From positions 1,745,928 through 1,809,927 of the forward strand of contig CANKYI010000001.1 in the NCBI GenBank assembly GCA_947488085.1: a DNA stretch of 64,000 nt. Reading direction: 5' to 3'. Every line of letters starts with the position of its first letter. Within the stretch, counting starts at the first letter, position 1. The notes beneath the pieces are model-generated. The model was given only the letters and a program-made list of their open reading frames with translations, was not told where the DNA came from and ran no database searches. Position numbers and translations under genes: made by a program. Below are positions 54,084 through 63,505 of this stretch, in pieces. This stretch comes from an uncultured Erythrobacter sp. GTDB taxonomy: Bacteria > Pseudomonadota > Alphaproteobacteria > Sphingomonadales > Sphingomonadaceae.

Positions 54084-55835
54084 TTACATCCGATCAACAG
54101 CCTCGACGCCAAGTACGCGAAGCCCATTACGCAGCACCTGCCCGATTGCATCCGCCAGGAAAAGCCGCGCCGCGGACAAACCCTTATCATGTTTCACAAT
54201 GAACCGCTTTTCTAACGCGGTGTTACCAAGGCTGTAAAACGCATTGAGGTCGGTTGCGAGGTCATAGAGGTAGAACGCAATCCGATGCGGCTCACGCGCT
54301 TTGGCGGCCGCTTCAACTTCACGCGGGAATTGCGCGGCACGCCGGATCAGAGTGAGTTCCTCATCACCCAACTGTCCCAAAGCCTCATCGGATGGACTCA
54401 CGCTTTCTTCTTCCGACGCCTTGCGCACTGTCGATTGGATCCGCGCATGGGCATATTGCACATACCAGACAGGGTTATCCTTTGACGCCTCGACGACTTT
54501 CGCAAAGTCGAATTCCATCTGAGCCTCTGGTTTGCGGGTCAACATGGTGAAACGCACCACATCCTTGCCCACTTCATCGATCATATCGGCGATTGTGATG
54601 AAGTTGCCGGACCGTTTGGACATCTTCACCGGCTCACCGCCACGCATCAATTGCACCATCTGGACCAGCTTCACGTCGAACGGGGTCGGTTTGCCCTTCC
54701 CTTGCGACAGGGCAGCCACGGCCGCTTTGATCCGCTTGACGGTCCCTGCGTGATCGGCACCCCAGATATCAATCAGCTCATCGGCCTTTTCGGCCTTTTG
54801 CATATGATAGGCGAGGTCCGCGCCGAAATAGGTCCAGGCACCGTTCGACTTCTTGATCGGACGGTCCTGATCATCGCCAAACTGGGTTGAGCGGAACAAT
54901 GGCAGTTCAACCGGCTCCCAATCTTCTGGCGGAGCTTTGCCCTTTGGCGCTTCGAGCACGCCGTCATAGACAAAGCCGTTTTCGCGCAGCCACTTTTCCG
55001 CCTCGTCCGGCTTGCCCGCTTGATGCAGTGCAGCTTCTGACGAGAACACCTCGTGATGGATGCCCAATAGCGCGAGATCGCCTTTGATGACTTCCATCAT
55101 CTCGGTTACGGCCTGCGCGCGGAAAACTGGCAGCCATTCATCCTCAGGCGCATCGGCGAATTTGTCGCCCAGTTCGCTGGCAAGTGCTTTGCCTACGGGG
55201 ACGAGATAGTCGCCGGGATAAAGCCCTTCCGGGATCGCGCCAATATCTGCGCCCAAAGCCTCGCGATACCGCAAATGCACAGAGCGGGCGAGCACGTCGA
55301 CCTGACCGCCGGCATCATTGATGTAATATTCGCGCGTGACGTCATGCCCGGCCAGTTCAAGCAGACTGGACAGCGCATCGCCCACAACCGCGCCGCGGCA
55401 ATGGCCCATATGCATCGGACCGGTTGGGTTGGCCGAGACATATTCGACATTCACTGTCGTACCCGCGCCGATAGTGGAGCGGCCATAGTCATCGCCAAGC
55501 GCTGTAATCGCCTGCAACTCATTAAGCCAAGCGGCGGGCTCCAGCCGCAAATTGATAAATCCCGGCCCTGCTATATCGGCGCTGACCACGCCGTCTGCAG
55601 CAGTGAGCTTTTCCGCAATCTGCTCTGCCAAAGTGCGCGGATTGGTCTTGGCCTGCTTCGCCAACACCATTGCCGCATTGGTTGCCAAATCACCATGCGA
55701 GGCATCGCGCGGCGGCTCCAATGTGACATTCTTGAACGATGCGTCATCAGGCAAAACGCCTTCGCTGACCAATGCGCCGAGCGCGGTATCGATGATGCCT
55801 GAATAGGCGGCGTAAAGGGTCTGTGTATCTGTCAT
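54084..55835 (-). CDS. argS: Arginyl-tRNA synthetase
   Basis: Class I synthetase charging tRNA-Arg. 583 residues. The HIGH motif appears as HMGH in SANPTGPMHMGHCRG near 132-145. KMSKRSG is the KMSKS equivalent, and the C-terminal anticodon-binding helix bundle (DALS-like) ends in GLRVLGVEAVDRM. The N-terminal Add-1 domain covers about 1-110. First gene of the minus-strand block to tatC. Confidence 0.96.
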   Translation of the reverse strand: MTDTQTLYAAYSGIIDTALGALVSEGVLPDDASFKNVTLEPPRDASHGDLATNAAMVLAKQAKTNPRTLAEQIAEKLTAADGVVSADIAGPGFINLRLEPAAWLNELQAITALGDDYGRSTIGAGTTVNVEYVSANPTGPMHMGHCRGAVVGDALSSLLELAGHDVTREYYINDAGGQVDVLARSVHLRYREALGADIGAIPEGLYPGDYLVPVGKALASELGDKFADAPEDEWLPVFRAQAVTEMMEVIKGDLALLGIHHEVFSSEAALHQAGKPDEAEKWLRENGFVYDGVLEAPKGKAPPEDWEPVELPLFRSTQFGDDQDRPIKKSNGAWTYFGADLAYHMQKAEKADELIDIWGADHAGTVKRIKAAVAALSQGKGKPTPFDVKLVQMVQLMRGGEPVKMSKRSGNFITIADMIDEVGKDVVRFTMLTRKPEAQMEFDFAKVVEASKDNPVWYVQYAHARIQSTVRKASEEESVSPSDEALGQLGDEELTLIRRAAQFPREVEAAAKAREPHRIAFYLYDLATDLNAFYSLGNTALEKRFIVKHDKGLSAARLFLADAIGQVLRNGLRVLGVEAVDRM

Positions 55836-55957
55836 TTCGACTGCGCAGTTAACTCAAGATCGGCAAAGGACAAAGGGGAATGGCACGCCAATTAGGCGCA
55901 GCTATGCTGAGCGGGAAAGCTAAGCTGAAGGCCAAGGCGCCAACACGCCCACGCAAA

Positions 55958-56620
55958 TCAACGCGTGGCGTTGTAAGCGAGCTGTTCCTCGGAAAGCTGA
56001 AAACCGACCAGCATTTCAAAGCGTGAGCGCGCAATCGCGGCGCGCACTTCGGGTGCAGCCAGTGGATCAAGCGCTGCTTCGGGGTCTCCAGGACGGCGTC
56101 GCCGGGTGATCCGCTCGCGAATATCCTCGGGCAAGGCCGCCGCAGCGCGATCCACGAAAGCACCGGCTTTGGCATTAGCAGTCGCGCGCTCTTCACCATC
56201 GGCAAAGGTCAGTGTAACTTCGCCAACGCGTTTGGTCACAACAGCGCTACCGCCCTGCAGAACAGTCACGAAATAGGGCAAAGTCACTGTCCGCGCGCCA
56301 CGAACATCGCTGCGCCGGGCACGAACATCGAATGTCGCCTCGGTATAGATCTTATCCGACCCATCATCGCACGTTGATCGCAGATTGGTCATTGATGCGC
56401 TGACATCCAGATTAGCCGATGTCGGTGCACCAGCCGAGCGGAATGTCGTCACATCGCCGGTGTAGTCGGGAATGCCCACTGCCGGGCATGTGCTCAGAAC
56501 TGAGGTAATTCCGACGCCCTGATTGACCACCAACTCGCCTTCTTGCGCACAAGCGCCAAGAGTGGCCATCATCGCCAATGCGGGCACAAACATTCGTAAG
56601 GGCCGAGTGCGATACGTCAT
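55958..56620 (-). CDS. Hypothetical lipoprotein
   Basis: 220 residues with a lipobox signal (LGAC, Cys24). The remainder is beta-rich with two cysteines (CPAVGIPDY near 45 and STCDDGSDK near 83) that could form a disulfide. A basic stretch RITRRRRPGD near 165 is notable. I recognise no family. It is divergent from ispH and about 120 bases from argS, so it is probably a separate transcript. Confidence 0.78.
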   Translation of the reverse strand: MTYRTRPLRMFVPALAMMATLGACAQEGELVVNQGVGITSVLSTCPAVGIPDYTGDVTTFRSAGAPTSANLDVSASMTNLRSTCDDGSDKIYTEATFDVRARRSDVRGARTVTLPYFVTVLQGGSAVVTKRVGEVTLTFADGEERATANAKAGAFVDRAAAALPEDIRERITRRRRPGDPEAALDPLAAPEVRAAIARSRFEMLVGFQLSEEQLAYNATR

Positions 56621-56716
56621 TGAAAACCGTCCTTCGATATCGATCTAGTGCAGGATCGTGTCCCACTTGCGTTCTCGCCCTAGCGAGCGACGCTGCAAAG
56701 CGCTAGAGGTTCAGTT

Positions 56717-57700
56717 ATGAACGCGCCCTTTCAAGAATCCACCGCCGATGCTGCCAACGGTTCGGCAAAAACGCTCAACTTGCTAATCGCTGCCCCGCGC
56801 GGCTTTTGCGCGGGCGTTGATAGAGCAATCGAGATCGTCGAAAAATCGCTCGAGCGCTATGGTGCGCCGGTCTATGTTCGGCACGAAATCGTCCACAACA
56901 AATTCGTGGTCGAAGGGCTGAAAGCCAAAGGCGCAATTTTCGTGAAGGAACTGGACGAAGTGCCGAGCGACGCGCCGGTCGTTTTCAGCGCTCATGGCGT
57001 GCCCAAAGCCGTTCCAGCAGAGGCTGAACGGCGCAAAATGATCTATCTTGATGCGACTTGCCCATTGGTATCAAAGGTCCATCGCCAAGCAGAACGACAG
57101 CTGGAAAAAGGGCGGCATATCATCTTCATCGGCCATGAAGGCCATCCCGAAGTGATTGGCACTATGGGGCAAGTTGAGCCGGGTCAGATGACACTGGTTG
57201 AAAATATCGAGGACGTGGACAAGCTACCCTTCGATTCCGATGAACCACTGGCCTATCTGACTCAGACCACATTGTCGGTCGACGATACGCGCGAGGTGAT
57301 CGAGGCGCTCGAATGGCGTTATCCCAATATCCGTGGGCCAAAGGCAGAGGACATCTGCTATGCAACCTCTAACCGGCAGGCTGCTGTCAAGGAGCTGGCG
57401 CGCGATTGCGATCTCGTTCTGGTCGTTGGCGCGCCCAATTCGTCGAACTCGTTACGATTGGTCGAAGTAGCAGAGCGGCTGGGTACGCCGGGCAAATTGA
57501 TCGAGCGCGCGGGTGAAATTGATCCTGCATGGCTCGACGGGGTTGAAACAATCGGCCTGACCGCAGGTGCATCAGCGCCAGAATTGCTGGTCCGCGAAGT
57601 TGTAGATGCGCTCGCCAAACTGCGCCCCATCCGTGAAAAGACCATCACCGCCGCTGAGGAAAAAATGGTCTTCAAATTGCCGCGCCAATTGACCGAATAA
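56717..57700 (+). CDS. ispH: 4-hydroxy-3-methylbut-2-enyl diphosphate reductase IspH
   Basis: [4Fe-4S] enzyme of the MEP isoprenoid pathway making IPP and DMAPP. 327 residues. The three cluster cysteines are in PRGFCAGVDRA (Cys31), LDATCPLVSKVH and ICYATSNRQ. HGVPKAV and GHEGHPEV carry the substrate histidines. A ~20-residue N-terminal extension precedes the core. It lies 19 bases before thrB. Confidence 0.96.
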   Translation: MNAPFQESTADAANGSAKTLNLLIAAPRGFCAGVDRAIEIVEKSLERYGAPVYVRHEIVHNKFVVEGLKAKGAIFVKELDEVPSDAPVVFSAHGVPKAVPAEAERRKMIYLDATCPLVSKVHRQAERQLEKGRHIIFIGHEGHPEVIGTMGQVEPGQMTLVENIEDVDKLPFDSDEPLAYLTQTTLSVDDTREVIEALEWRYPNIRGPKAEDICYATSNRQAAVKELARDCDLVLVVGAPNSSNSLRLVEVAERLGTPGKLIERAGEIDPAWLDGVETIGLTAGASAPELLVREVVDALAKLRPIREKTITAAEEKMVFKLPRQLTE

Positions 57701-57719
57701 TAGGCAAAAGGCGCAATTT

Positions 57720-58703
57720 ATGGCAGTTTATACGCATTTAGGCGCCGAAGAACTGGCGGAATTGATTGCCCAATATGATGTCGGCACGTTGCGTTCGGCC
57801 AAGGGGATTGCCGAGGGCGTTTCGAATTCGAACTGGCTGATTGAGACCAGTGGGCCTGCGCAAAGCGATTTGAGCGAAAGCGCGCGCTACATTCTCACCA
57901 TGTATGAACGCCGGATCGAGCTGGACGATCTGCCCTACTTCCTAGGCCTACTCGACCACCTGTCATCCAAAGGTTGCCCGGTGCCGCGCACAATTCATGA
58001 CCGAAACGGGGCGGCGTTTCGCATGGTGGATGGCAAAGCGGTTGCATTGATTGAGTTTTTGGCCGGTGTGTCGCCAACAAAGCCTGACCCAAAGCAAGCC
58101 TTTGCTGTCGGGCAAACCCTCGCCCGCATGCATCAGGCGAGCGCTGACTTCCCCACCAGCCGCGTCAATACGATGGGGTTCGCTCAAAACTACGTGGTTT
58201 TGCAGCAATGCGGTGTTGAGGGTTTGGCCTCGATCAATCCTGACCTGCCAGCGATGATGGACCCGGCCGCTCAAGCAGCCGCATTGGACCTTAGCGCTCT
58301 TCCTCAGACACAAATTCACGCTGATCTGTTTCCTGACAACGTCCTGATGCTGGGCAATGAAGTTACGGGGCTCATTGATTTCTATTTCGCTTGCACCGGA
58401 GCGATGGCGCTCGATCTGGCCGTGACGCATGCGGCGTGGGCTTTTGCGCCTGAGACGAATGCCTTTGATGCCGATCTCGGCAATGCGATCCTGCGCGGAT
58501 ATGAGGATGTGCGCACACTCACCGCCGATGAACGCGGATTGCTGCCCGACATTGCCAAAGGAGCCGCGTTGCGTTTTGTAGCGAGCCGTGCGGAAGACTG
58601 GCTCGACACCCCCGACGATGCGCTGGTAACCCGCAAGGACCCAATGCAATTCGTCTCACGGTGGCACATTTACGATGAATATGGCTCTGATATCTTTGCG
58701 TAG
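57720..58703 (+). CDS. thrB: Homoserine kinase ThrB (APH-fold type)
   Basis: Cytoplasmic kinase of threonine biosynthesis. 327 residues of the aminoglycoside-phosphotransferase-like type common in alphaproteobacteria. GVSNSNWLIET is the nucleotide loop, HADLFPDNVL contains the catalytic Asp, and GLIDFYFAC the metal-binding Asp. The gene order ispH-thrB-rnhA is common in the class. Confidence 0.93.
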   Translation: MAVYTHLGAEELAELIAQYDVGTLRSAKGIAEGVSNSNWLIETSGPAQSDLSESARYILTMYERRIELDDLPYFLGLLDHLSSKGCPVPRTIHDRNGAAFRMVDGKAVALIEFLAGVSPTKPDPKQAFAVGQTLARMHQASADFPTSRVNTMGFAQNYVVLQQCGVEGLASINPDLPAMMDPAAQAAALDLSALPQTQIHADLFPDNVLMLGNEVTGLIDFYFACTGAMALDLAVTHAAWAFAPETNAFDADLGNAILRGYEDVRTLTADERGLLPDIAKGAALRFVASRAEDWLDTPDDALVTRKDPMQFVSRWHIYDEYGSDIFA

Positions 58704-58731
58704 TGCAATCGTTTAGGCAGAGAGACATGTG

Positions 58732-59175
58732 ATGAAACAGGTGCAAATTTTCACAGACGGTGCTTGCAAAGGCAATCCCGGACCCGGTGGCTGGGGCGTG
58801 TTGCTGCGCATGGGAGCTCATGAAAAGGAGCTTTCCGGCGGTGAAGAAGACACCACTAACAACCGCATGGAATTGCAGGCAGCAATCAAAGGACTGTCGG
58901 CGTTGATCGAGCCTTGTTCGGTCGAACTGTATTCAGACAGTAAATATGTCCTCGATGGCATGACCAAGTGGGTTGATGGCTGGAAACGGCGCGGCTGGGT
59001 CAATGCCAGCAAGAAGCCGGTTCGCAATTCAGACCTGTGGCACGAATTGATCGACGTGTCGGCCAAACACGAAGTGACATGGCATTGGGTCAAAGGCCAT
59101 TCCGGCCATCCGGAAAATGACCGCGTCGACAAACTAGCGAGCGACGAAGCCGACCGCTTCGCCGCTCAGCAATAG
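58732..59175 (+). CDS. rnhA: Ribonuclease HI
   Basis: Endonuclease cutting RNA in RNA-DNA hybrids. 147 residues from the ATG at 58732; a GTG one codon earlier is possible. The catalytic acidic residues lie in [28 protein letters not shown] and [11 protein letters not shown], and the basic handle [10 protein letters not shown] is present. It ends before a hairpin shared with a convergent gene. Confidence 0.96.
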   Translation: MKQVQIFTDGACKGNPGPGGWGVLLRMGAHEKELSGGEEDTTNNRMELQAAIKGLSALIEPCSVELYSDSKYVLDGMTKWVDGWKRRGWVNASKKPVRNSDLWHELIDVSAKHEVTWHWVKGHSGHPENDRVDKLASDEADRFAAQQ

Positions 59176-59199
59176 GTTTTCACACGACCACCAATGCAA

Positions 59200-59231
59200 A
59201 ACGGGCGCTGCGGTTGCCCACAACGCCCGTT
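59200..59231. terminator. Candidate terminator between rnhA and DUF1508 gene
   Basis: AACGGGCG (59200-59207) pairs with CGCCCGTT (59224-59231) around a 16-base loop. On the minus strand the stem is followed by TTTTGC, so it suits termination of the 58-residue gene best. In the plus direction there is no clear T-run. Confidence 0.5.
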
Positions 59232-59254
59232 CTGAAATTCGCTGCAATCAGCGT

Positions 59255-59431
59255 TTAGCTGTTGTCTTCGGTCGGTGCGCTCGGCCCATTTTTCTGGATC
59301 GAGGCAATCGCGTTCTTCGCGCTATCCTTGCTCGAATAGCCTTGCGTTGAGAACATGATTTCCGAGTTGTAGCTGAAACGCGCGCGGAACTCGCCCGCTT
59401 TGTCTTTGTAGATTTCAAACTTGTGAGCCAT
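59255..59431 (-). CDS. DUF1508 (YegP-like) small protein
   Basis: 58 residues: MAHKFEIYKDKAGEFRARFS then SYNSEIMFSTQGYSSKDSAK-type continuation to the stop at 59255. The pattern FEIYKDKAGEFRARF and a second GYSSKDSAKNAIASIQKN segment match one YegP/DUF1508 unit; E. coli YegP has two. Function is not known. ATG at 59431 has GAGGGAAAA about six to eight bases upstream. It is short, so easily overlooked. Confidence 0.85.
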   Translation of the reverse strand: MAHKFEIYKDKAGEFRARFSYNSEIMFSTQGYSSKDSAKNAIASIQKNGPSAPTEDNS

Positions 59432-59493
59432 TGTTTTCCCTCTCTTTGATACGAAACCGGAGCGCGCACCTTATGGACAAGGTTCGCAAATGG

Positions 59494-60618
59494 CTAGCCC
59501 GCCATCGCCGCTTTCTGCTTGGAAAACCGGCTGGGTGCGTAATTAGATGTATCAATACCGTGCGTCAGCGCATCTTCCCCCTGCCCCAGCATAATTTGCG
59601 CTCCCAATCGCGCGGCGGCAGGGGCGGTCTGAATGCCAAAGCCGCCCTGCCCTGCGAACCAGTTGAAGCCGGGAACCTCCGGATCGGGGCCGTAGACGGG
59701 CAGACGATCAGGAGCGAAACTTCTAAGGCCAGCCCAACGCCGTTCAACCGCCTCAACCCGCCAATCGGTGACGCTTTCAAACCGTTCGATAGCGAGCGCA
59801 ACGTCGATCTCTTCCGGGGCCGCATCACACGGTTCACAAGGGATCTCATCATGCGGGCTAAGCCAAAGGCGGCCATTGTCCGATTTGAAATAGAACCCAC
59901 CCGAAATATCGAGCACTAGCGGCAAATCGTCGGGCGCCTGAGGCGAAACCCGCAATTGCGCGACAGTCCGGCGCATGGGATCAATCCCAATGGGCCGTGC
60001 ACCGGCGTGCCGGGCAATCATATCAGCCCATGCACCCGCTGCGTTGACGATTTGAGCTGCGCGATATGTCTCGCCCGTCTCTGTCGTAATTCGCCAGCCG
60101 CCCGGTTCTCGCTCAAGACGGCGGACCATCGCACGGCATACCAAGTTCGCCCCGGCTCGTTTCAGCGCTTTGAGATAATGCTGATGAAGGCCCGCGACAT
60201 CGATATCCGCGCACGCTGCCTCCCAGATCGCATCGTTCCATTCAGTGCGTAGATGCGGGACACATTTAGCCAGAGCCTCGCTTCCCAGCCGTTCAATCGA
60301 CACGCCCGTTCCAGCGAAGCGGTCCACAAAGCTGTCCATCGCAGCTCTGTCTTCGCCGCGCCCTATATAGAGGGCACCGCGAGGTCGCAGAAAACCGCCT
60401 TCACGCAAATATGTGCCTGATGCCAGCGTAAGCGGGACCACGCCGGGTCCGCCATAGCATTCCTCCCAAAAGGCGGCGGATCGCCCAGTGGAATGATAGC
60501 CGGGTGCCTGCTCCCCCTCCAAAACCAACACGCGCGCATGGGGGCCAAGCTCCGCCGCAAGGCTTGCGCCCGCCATGCCGGCACCGATCACCGCAAAATC
60601 GTAGAGAATATCTGTCAT
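59494..60618 (-). CDS. FAD-dependent amine/D-amino-acid oxidoreductase (DAO family)
   Basis: 374 residues. N-terminal FAD dinucleotide fold VIGAGMAGASLAAELG near 10-23, followed by LVLEGEQAPGYHSTGRSAAF. The C-terminal GPDPEVPGFNWFAGQGGFGIQTAPAA closes the FAD site. DadA/GlyOx-like family; the substrate amine is unknown. It overlaps the hydrolase gene by four bases (ATGA) and is its downstream partner. Confidence 0.92.
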   Translation of the reverse strand: MTDILYDFAVIGAGMAGASLAAELGPHARVLVLEGEQAPGYHSTGRSAAFWEECYGGPGVVPLTLASGTYLREGGFLRPRGALYIGRGEDRAAMDSFVDRFAGTGVSIERLGSEALAKCVPHLRTEWNDAIWEAACADIDVAGLHQHYLKALKRAGANLVCRAMVRRLEREPGGWRITTETGETYRAAQIVNAAGAWADMIARHAGARPIGIDPMRRTVAQLRVSPQAPDDLPLVLDISGGFYFKSDNGRLWLSPHDEIPCEPCDAAPEEIDVALAIERFESVTDWRVEAVERRWAGLRSFAPDRLPVYGPDPEVPGFNWFAGQGGFGIQTAPAAARLGAQIMLGQGEDALTHGIDTSNYAPSRFSKQKAAMAG

Positions 60619-61613
60619 GAAGCGGCAGTTGATTTGGGCACAGTCCTTTTCAGAAAGGCCGCAATTTCCTCCATCACTTGAGCACGCACATCGTCGACTT
60701 CACGCAGGATTTCATGCCGTGCCTCTGAACCCAGTTCCATCAACTCGCCATTCGGCAAACGCGAAGCGCCACGCACATTCGCGGGATGGCTCACCAGTTT
60801 ATCGGACGTTGTCGAGGCGATTAGAACTGGCGTCTGTACAGCTTCCATCGCGCCCGGCTCCTCCAACCTGCGCCACGAAGCATAGGCCCGTTCCACCCAT
60901 CCCCAGCTTGCCGGGCCCATCACCAGTTCAGGTCGCGCATCTCGCCACCATTGCTCATCAGCATAACGGTTCGGATCATGCGTCAAAAGACGGTCACGGC
61001 CCGCCGGTATCTCACCCGGCTTCTCGCTCCATTTCCACGCCTGCCGCATTGGATCACCAATGCGCGTCATCATCTTCGCCACCGAATGCAGCATCGGTAG
61101 AGGCAGCGGAGGCCCATTCATGCCCAGCATCGGTGCACTTAAGACCACAGCATCAGGGGAAACTTTCCGGTCGACCAGCGCGCGCATGATCAAATGCCCA
61201 CCCATCGAATGCCCCGCCAACACATGCGGCCCCGGTACGTCAGCGGTCCATTGCCGCCAGATATGCTCCAGATCATTGGTCCATGTAGTGAAATCGTCGA
61301 TATGTCCGGTAACCGCATCATTGCCCAACCGGCCCGAACCCGCCTGACCACGCCAATCGGAGGCCGTGACGCGCCAGCCATCGCGATGCCATTCCTCTAG
61401 GCTTTCGAGATATTTTTCATAATTATCGCCGCGCCCCGGCAAAAAAAGGATCGATCCGCGCGCAGTATCCTCTGCACCCGGCCAATCGATCCGGCGCAGA
61501 ACATGGCCATCTGCCGCTGCCCAAGTGCTCTCAACCGCCGCATCAGGGATCGCTCTACGGTCGATCACCGCATCGTCTTTAAGTGCGGTTTGAGTGACAT
61601 TGCTATTGGCCAT
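60615..61613 (-). CDS. Alpha/beta hydrolase (lysophospholipase-like)
   Basis: 332 residues from the ATG at 61613; an in-frame start at 61748 would add 45 non-conserved residues and overlap cpaA. The nucleophile is in GHSMGGHL near 155. The oxyanion/lid region starts at LFLPGRGDNYEKY. The triad His is near the C-terminus (SEARHEILRE). The serine motif GHSMGG fits monoacylglycerol lipase or lysophospholipase L2 types. No signal peptide. Confidence 0.9.
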   Translation of the reverse strand: MANSNVTQTALKDDAVIDRRAIPDAAVESTWAAADGHVLRRIDWPGAEDTARGSILFLPGRGDNYEKYLESLEEWHRDGWRVTASDWRGQAGSGRLGNDAVTGHIDDFTTWTNDLEHIWRQWTADVPGPHVLAGHSMGGHLIMRALVDRKVSPDAVVLSAPMLGMNGPPLPLPMLHSVAKMMTRIGDPMRQAWKWSEKPGEIPAGRDRLLTHDPNRYADEQWWRDARPELVMGPASWGWVERAYASWRRLEEPGAMEAVQTPVLIASTTSDKLVSHPANVRGASRLPNGELMELGSEARHEILREVDDVRAQVMEEIAAFLKRTVPKSTAAS

Positions 61614-61727
61614 CCTGATCAGATGCCTCCGAACGTGGTTACTATTTGGTAAGCACTCGCCTGTAGCACCCGCCATGAAACGGATCCGCGAAGGACTAAC
61701 CTGACGCGGCAACCTTTCGGGGGCCAC

Positions 61728-62207
61728 ATGTTGATGAGCTATATTCAATACGGACTGCTGATTGCCTTGGCAATCGCGCTAGTCTTTGCCGCAGTCACCG
61801 ATATGCAGCGGCGTCAGATCGACAATTGGCTGAATGCCGGTATCGCTCTCGCCGCACCTGTATTCTGGTGGGCCAGCGGCCTGTCACTTTGGCCAGATGT
61901 TGCCATTCAGCTTGGCATCGCGGTTTTGGCCTTTGCTTTTTTTGCAGGGTTGTTCGCGCTCAAATTGATGGGCGGCGGCGATGTGAAGCTGCTCACCGTG
62001 CTCGCACTGTGGATTGAGCCCAATGCTTTTTTGCAACTGTTGATCATCATGGCGCTCGCTGGCGGGGCGCTGACTATTGTCATGGGCGGATATCATTTCC
62101 TTGCCCGTCAAAAAGAGCGCCTCGCGATTCCTTATGGGGTCGCCATCGCATTCGGTGCCCTGTGGGTGCTGTTTCCCAAACTAATTGACGTTCCGGCTTA
62201 CGCGTAA
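61728..62207 (+). CDS. cpaA: Flp pilus prepilin peptidase CpaA/TadV
   Basis: Inner-membrane aspartic prepilin peptidase (A24) that processes the Flp pilin. 159 residues with about five membrane segments. Catalytic Asp residues are in AAVTDMQRR (Asp25) and GGGDVKL (Asp85). The ATG at 61728 follows GGGGG. It is divergent from the hydrolase gene. No Flp pilin gene lies directly before it. Confidence 0.93.
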   Translation: MLMSYIQYGLLIALAIALVFAAVTDMQRRQIDNWLNAGIALAAPVFWWASGLSLWPDVAIQLGIAVLAFAFFAGLFALKLMGGGDVKLLTVLALWIEPNAFLQLLIIMALAGGALTIVMGGYHFLARQKERLAIPYGVAIAFGALWVLFPKLIDVPAYA

Positions 62208-62306
62208 GGTCTGCCGTGAACCCGATCTTAACCAATTCGGGGCTAGGCCTCGCAACCATACCCGCCCGAACATTTTTATGGGCCGACATTAGGGGGCTGA
62301 TTAGCC

Positions 62307-63413
62307 ATGGATAGGAAGAAACTGGTTCTGCTGCTTGGTGCACTGGTCGTTGCAATTGGCAGCGCCTTCCTCGCACGGAGCATGTTTGCAGGTGATGCTG
62401 CGCCAACTGCTGAGGCGGCTGCGCCTGAGCCTGAGGGTCCCAAGGTGCTTGTCGCTAATCGCGCTCTGCCTGCGGGTACAATCATCACTGCTGATGCGAT
62501 GGGCTACCAACAATGGCCCGAAGAGCTCGTGCAGGACGCCTACTTTATTGAAGGCGAATCTGACATGAGCCAGTTGCTCGGTACTGTTGTTCGCTTCCCC
62601 GTCACCGCTGGTGAACCTGTGACTCAAGGGTCGCTGGTTAGCCCTGGCGATCGTGGCTTCCTTGCTGCGGCGCTTGGCCCTGGCATGCGCGCTGTTGCTG
62701 TTCCGATCCCTGATGCTGAAATTGGCGTTGCTGGTTTCATCTTTCCAGGTGACCGTATCGACCTTCTGCTCAACCAAACCGTTGTTGGCGAAGGCCGTCC
62801 GCTTCAGGTCGCTGAAACAGTTCTGCGCAATCTGCGCGTTCTTGCTACCGACCAATCGACCGAAACCGTCACCGACGAAGAAGGTAAGACTGTCGTCCGC
62901 GGCTTCCGCACCGTTACTCTCGAAGTGACACCGCAGATCGCCGAAAAGATCGCCGTTGCTCAAAGCGTTGGTGACTTGCGTTTGGTACTGCGTTCGATCG
63001 CTGACAACCAAGCCGAACTGGAACGTGCAATCGCCTCTGGTGACATCGACATTCCTGAGAATGCTTCGCCAGAAGAAGAAGAGCGTATCTTGCGCACTGC
63101 AATGAGCCGTCCAGTTGAAAGCGCTTCGACTTTCCAAACTGGTGGCGATGTCTCGCGCTTCCAACGCCGCAACATTCCTTCTGAGGAAAGCCGTCGTGGC
63201 GGCAGCCGCGGTGCAGCTCGGACGACACCGGCATCCACCGGCGTCCCAGCCCGCAGCAATGGTGCTCCGGTAAATCGCGGTCCAACGGTCCGTGTGACCC
63301 GCGGCAAAGCAACGACCGAAGTGCCCGTGGGTGGATCGGTTAGCACAGCTACAGCTCGCGGCGCTGGCCAGGTCGGCAACGTTGCGCCGGTCGCTGGCAC
63401 GACGATCCGCTGA
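62307..63413 (+). CDS. cpaB: Flp pilus assembly protein CpaB
   Basis: 368 residues. One N-terminal membrane helix (5-26) and a short Pro/Ala-rich linker precede a SAF domain (~45-110, VLVANRALPAGTIITADAM). The RcpC/CpaB core follows (~120-250), then a Pro/Arg/Ser-rich tail (~290-368) that is probably disordered. It helps organise the secretin in the periplasm. Codons ending in T are frequent compared with nearby genes. A TTAACCA element lies at 62228-62234. Confidence 0.92.
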   Translation: MDRKKLVLLLGALVVAIGSAFLARSMFAGDAAPTAEAAAPEPEGPKVLVANRALPAGTIITADAMGYQQWPEELVQDAYFIEGESDMSQLLGTVVRFPVTAGEPVTQGSLVSPGDRGFLAAALGPGMRAVAVPIPDAEIGVAGFIFPGDRIDLLLNQTVVGEGRPLQVAETVLRNLRVLATDQSTETVTDEEGKTVVRGFRTVTLEVTPQIAEKIAVAQSVGDLRLVLRSIADNQAELERAIASGDIDIPENASPEEEERILRTAMSRPVESASTFQTGGDVSRFQRRNIPSEESRRGGSRGAARTTPASTGVPARSNGAPVNRGPTVRVTRGKATTEVPVGGSVSTATARGAGQVGNVAPVAGTTIR

Positions 63414-63505
63414 GGGGAATGAGCATGCAAATTCTACTCAACCGCACGAATAATGCGGGCCAACAGGCCAGCACGGATACCAGGACATTTACAGGGGGTC
63501 CTAAG

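Noticed and set aside
55938..55972. Hairpin with bulge over the stop of the lipoprotein gene at 55958
   Set aside because: Stem is imperfect and there is no T-run, so I did not call it a terminator.
59248..59469. 73-codon minus-strand frame
   Set aside because: Overlaps the 58-residue DUF1508 gene in another frame. The DUF1508 frame matches a known family and has a better start.
62301..63164. 287-codon minus-strand frame opposite cpaB
   Set aside because: Shadow of cpaB, whose membrane helix and SAF domain are clear.
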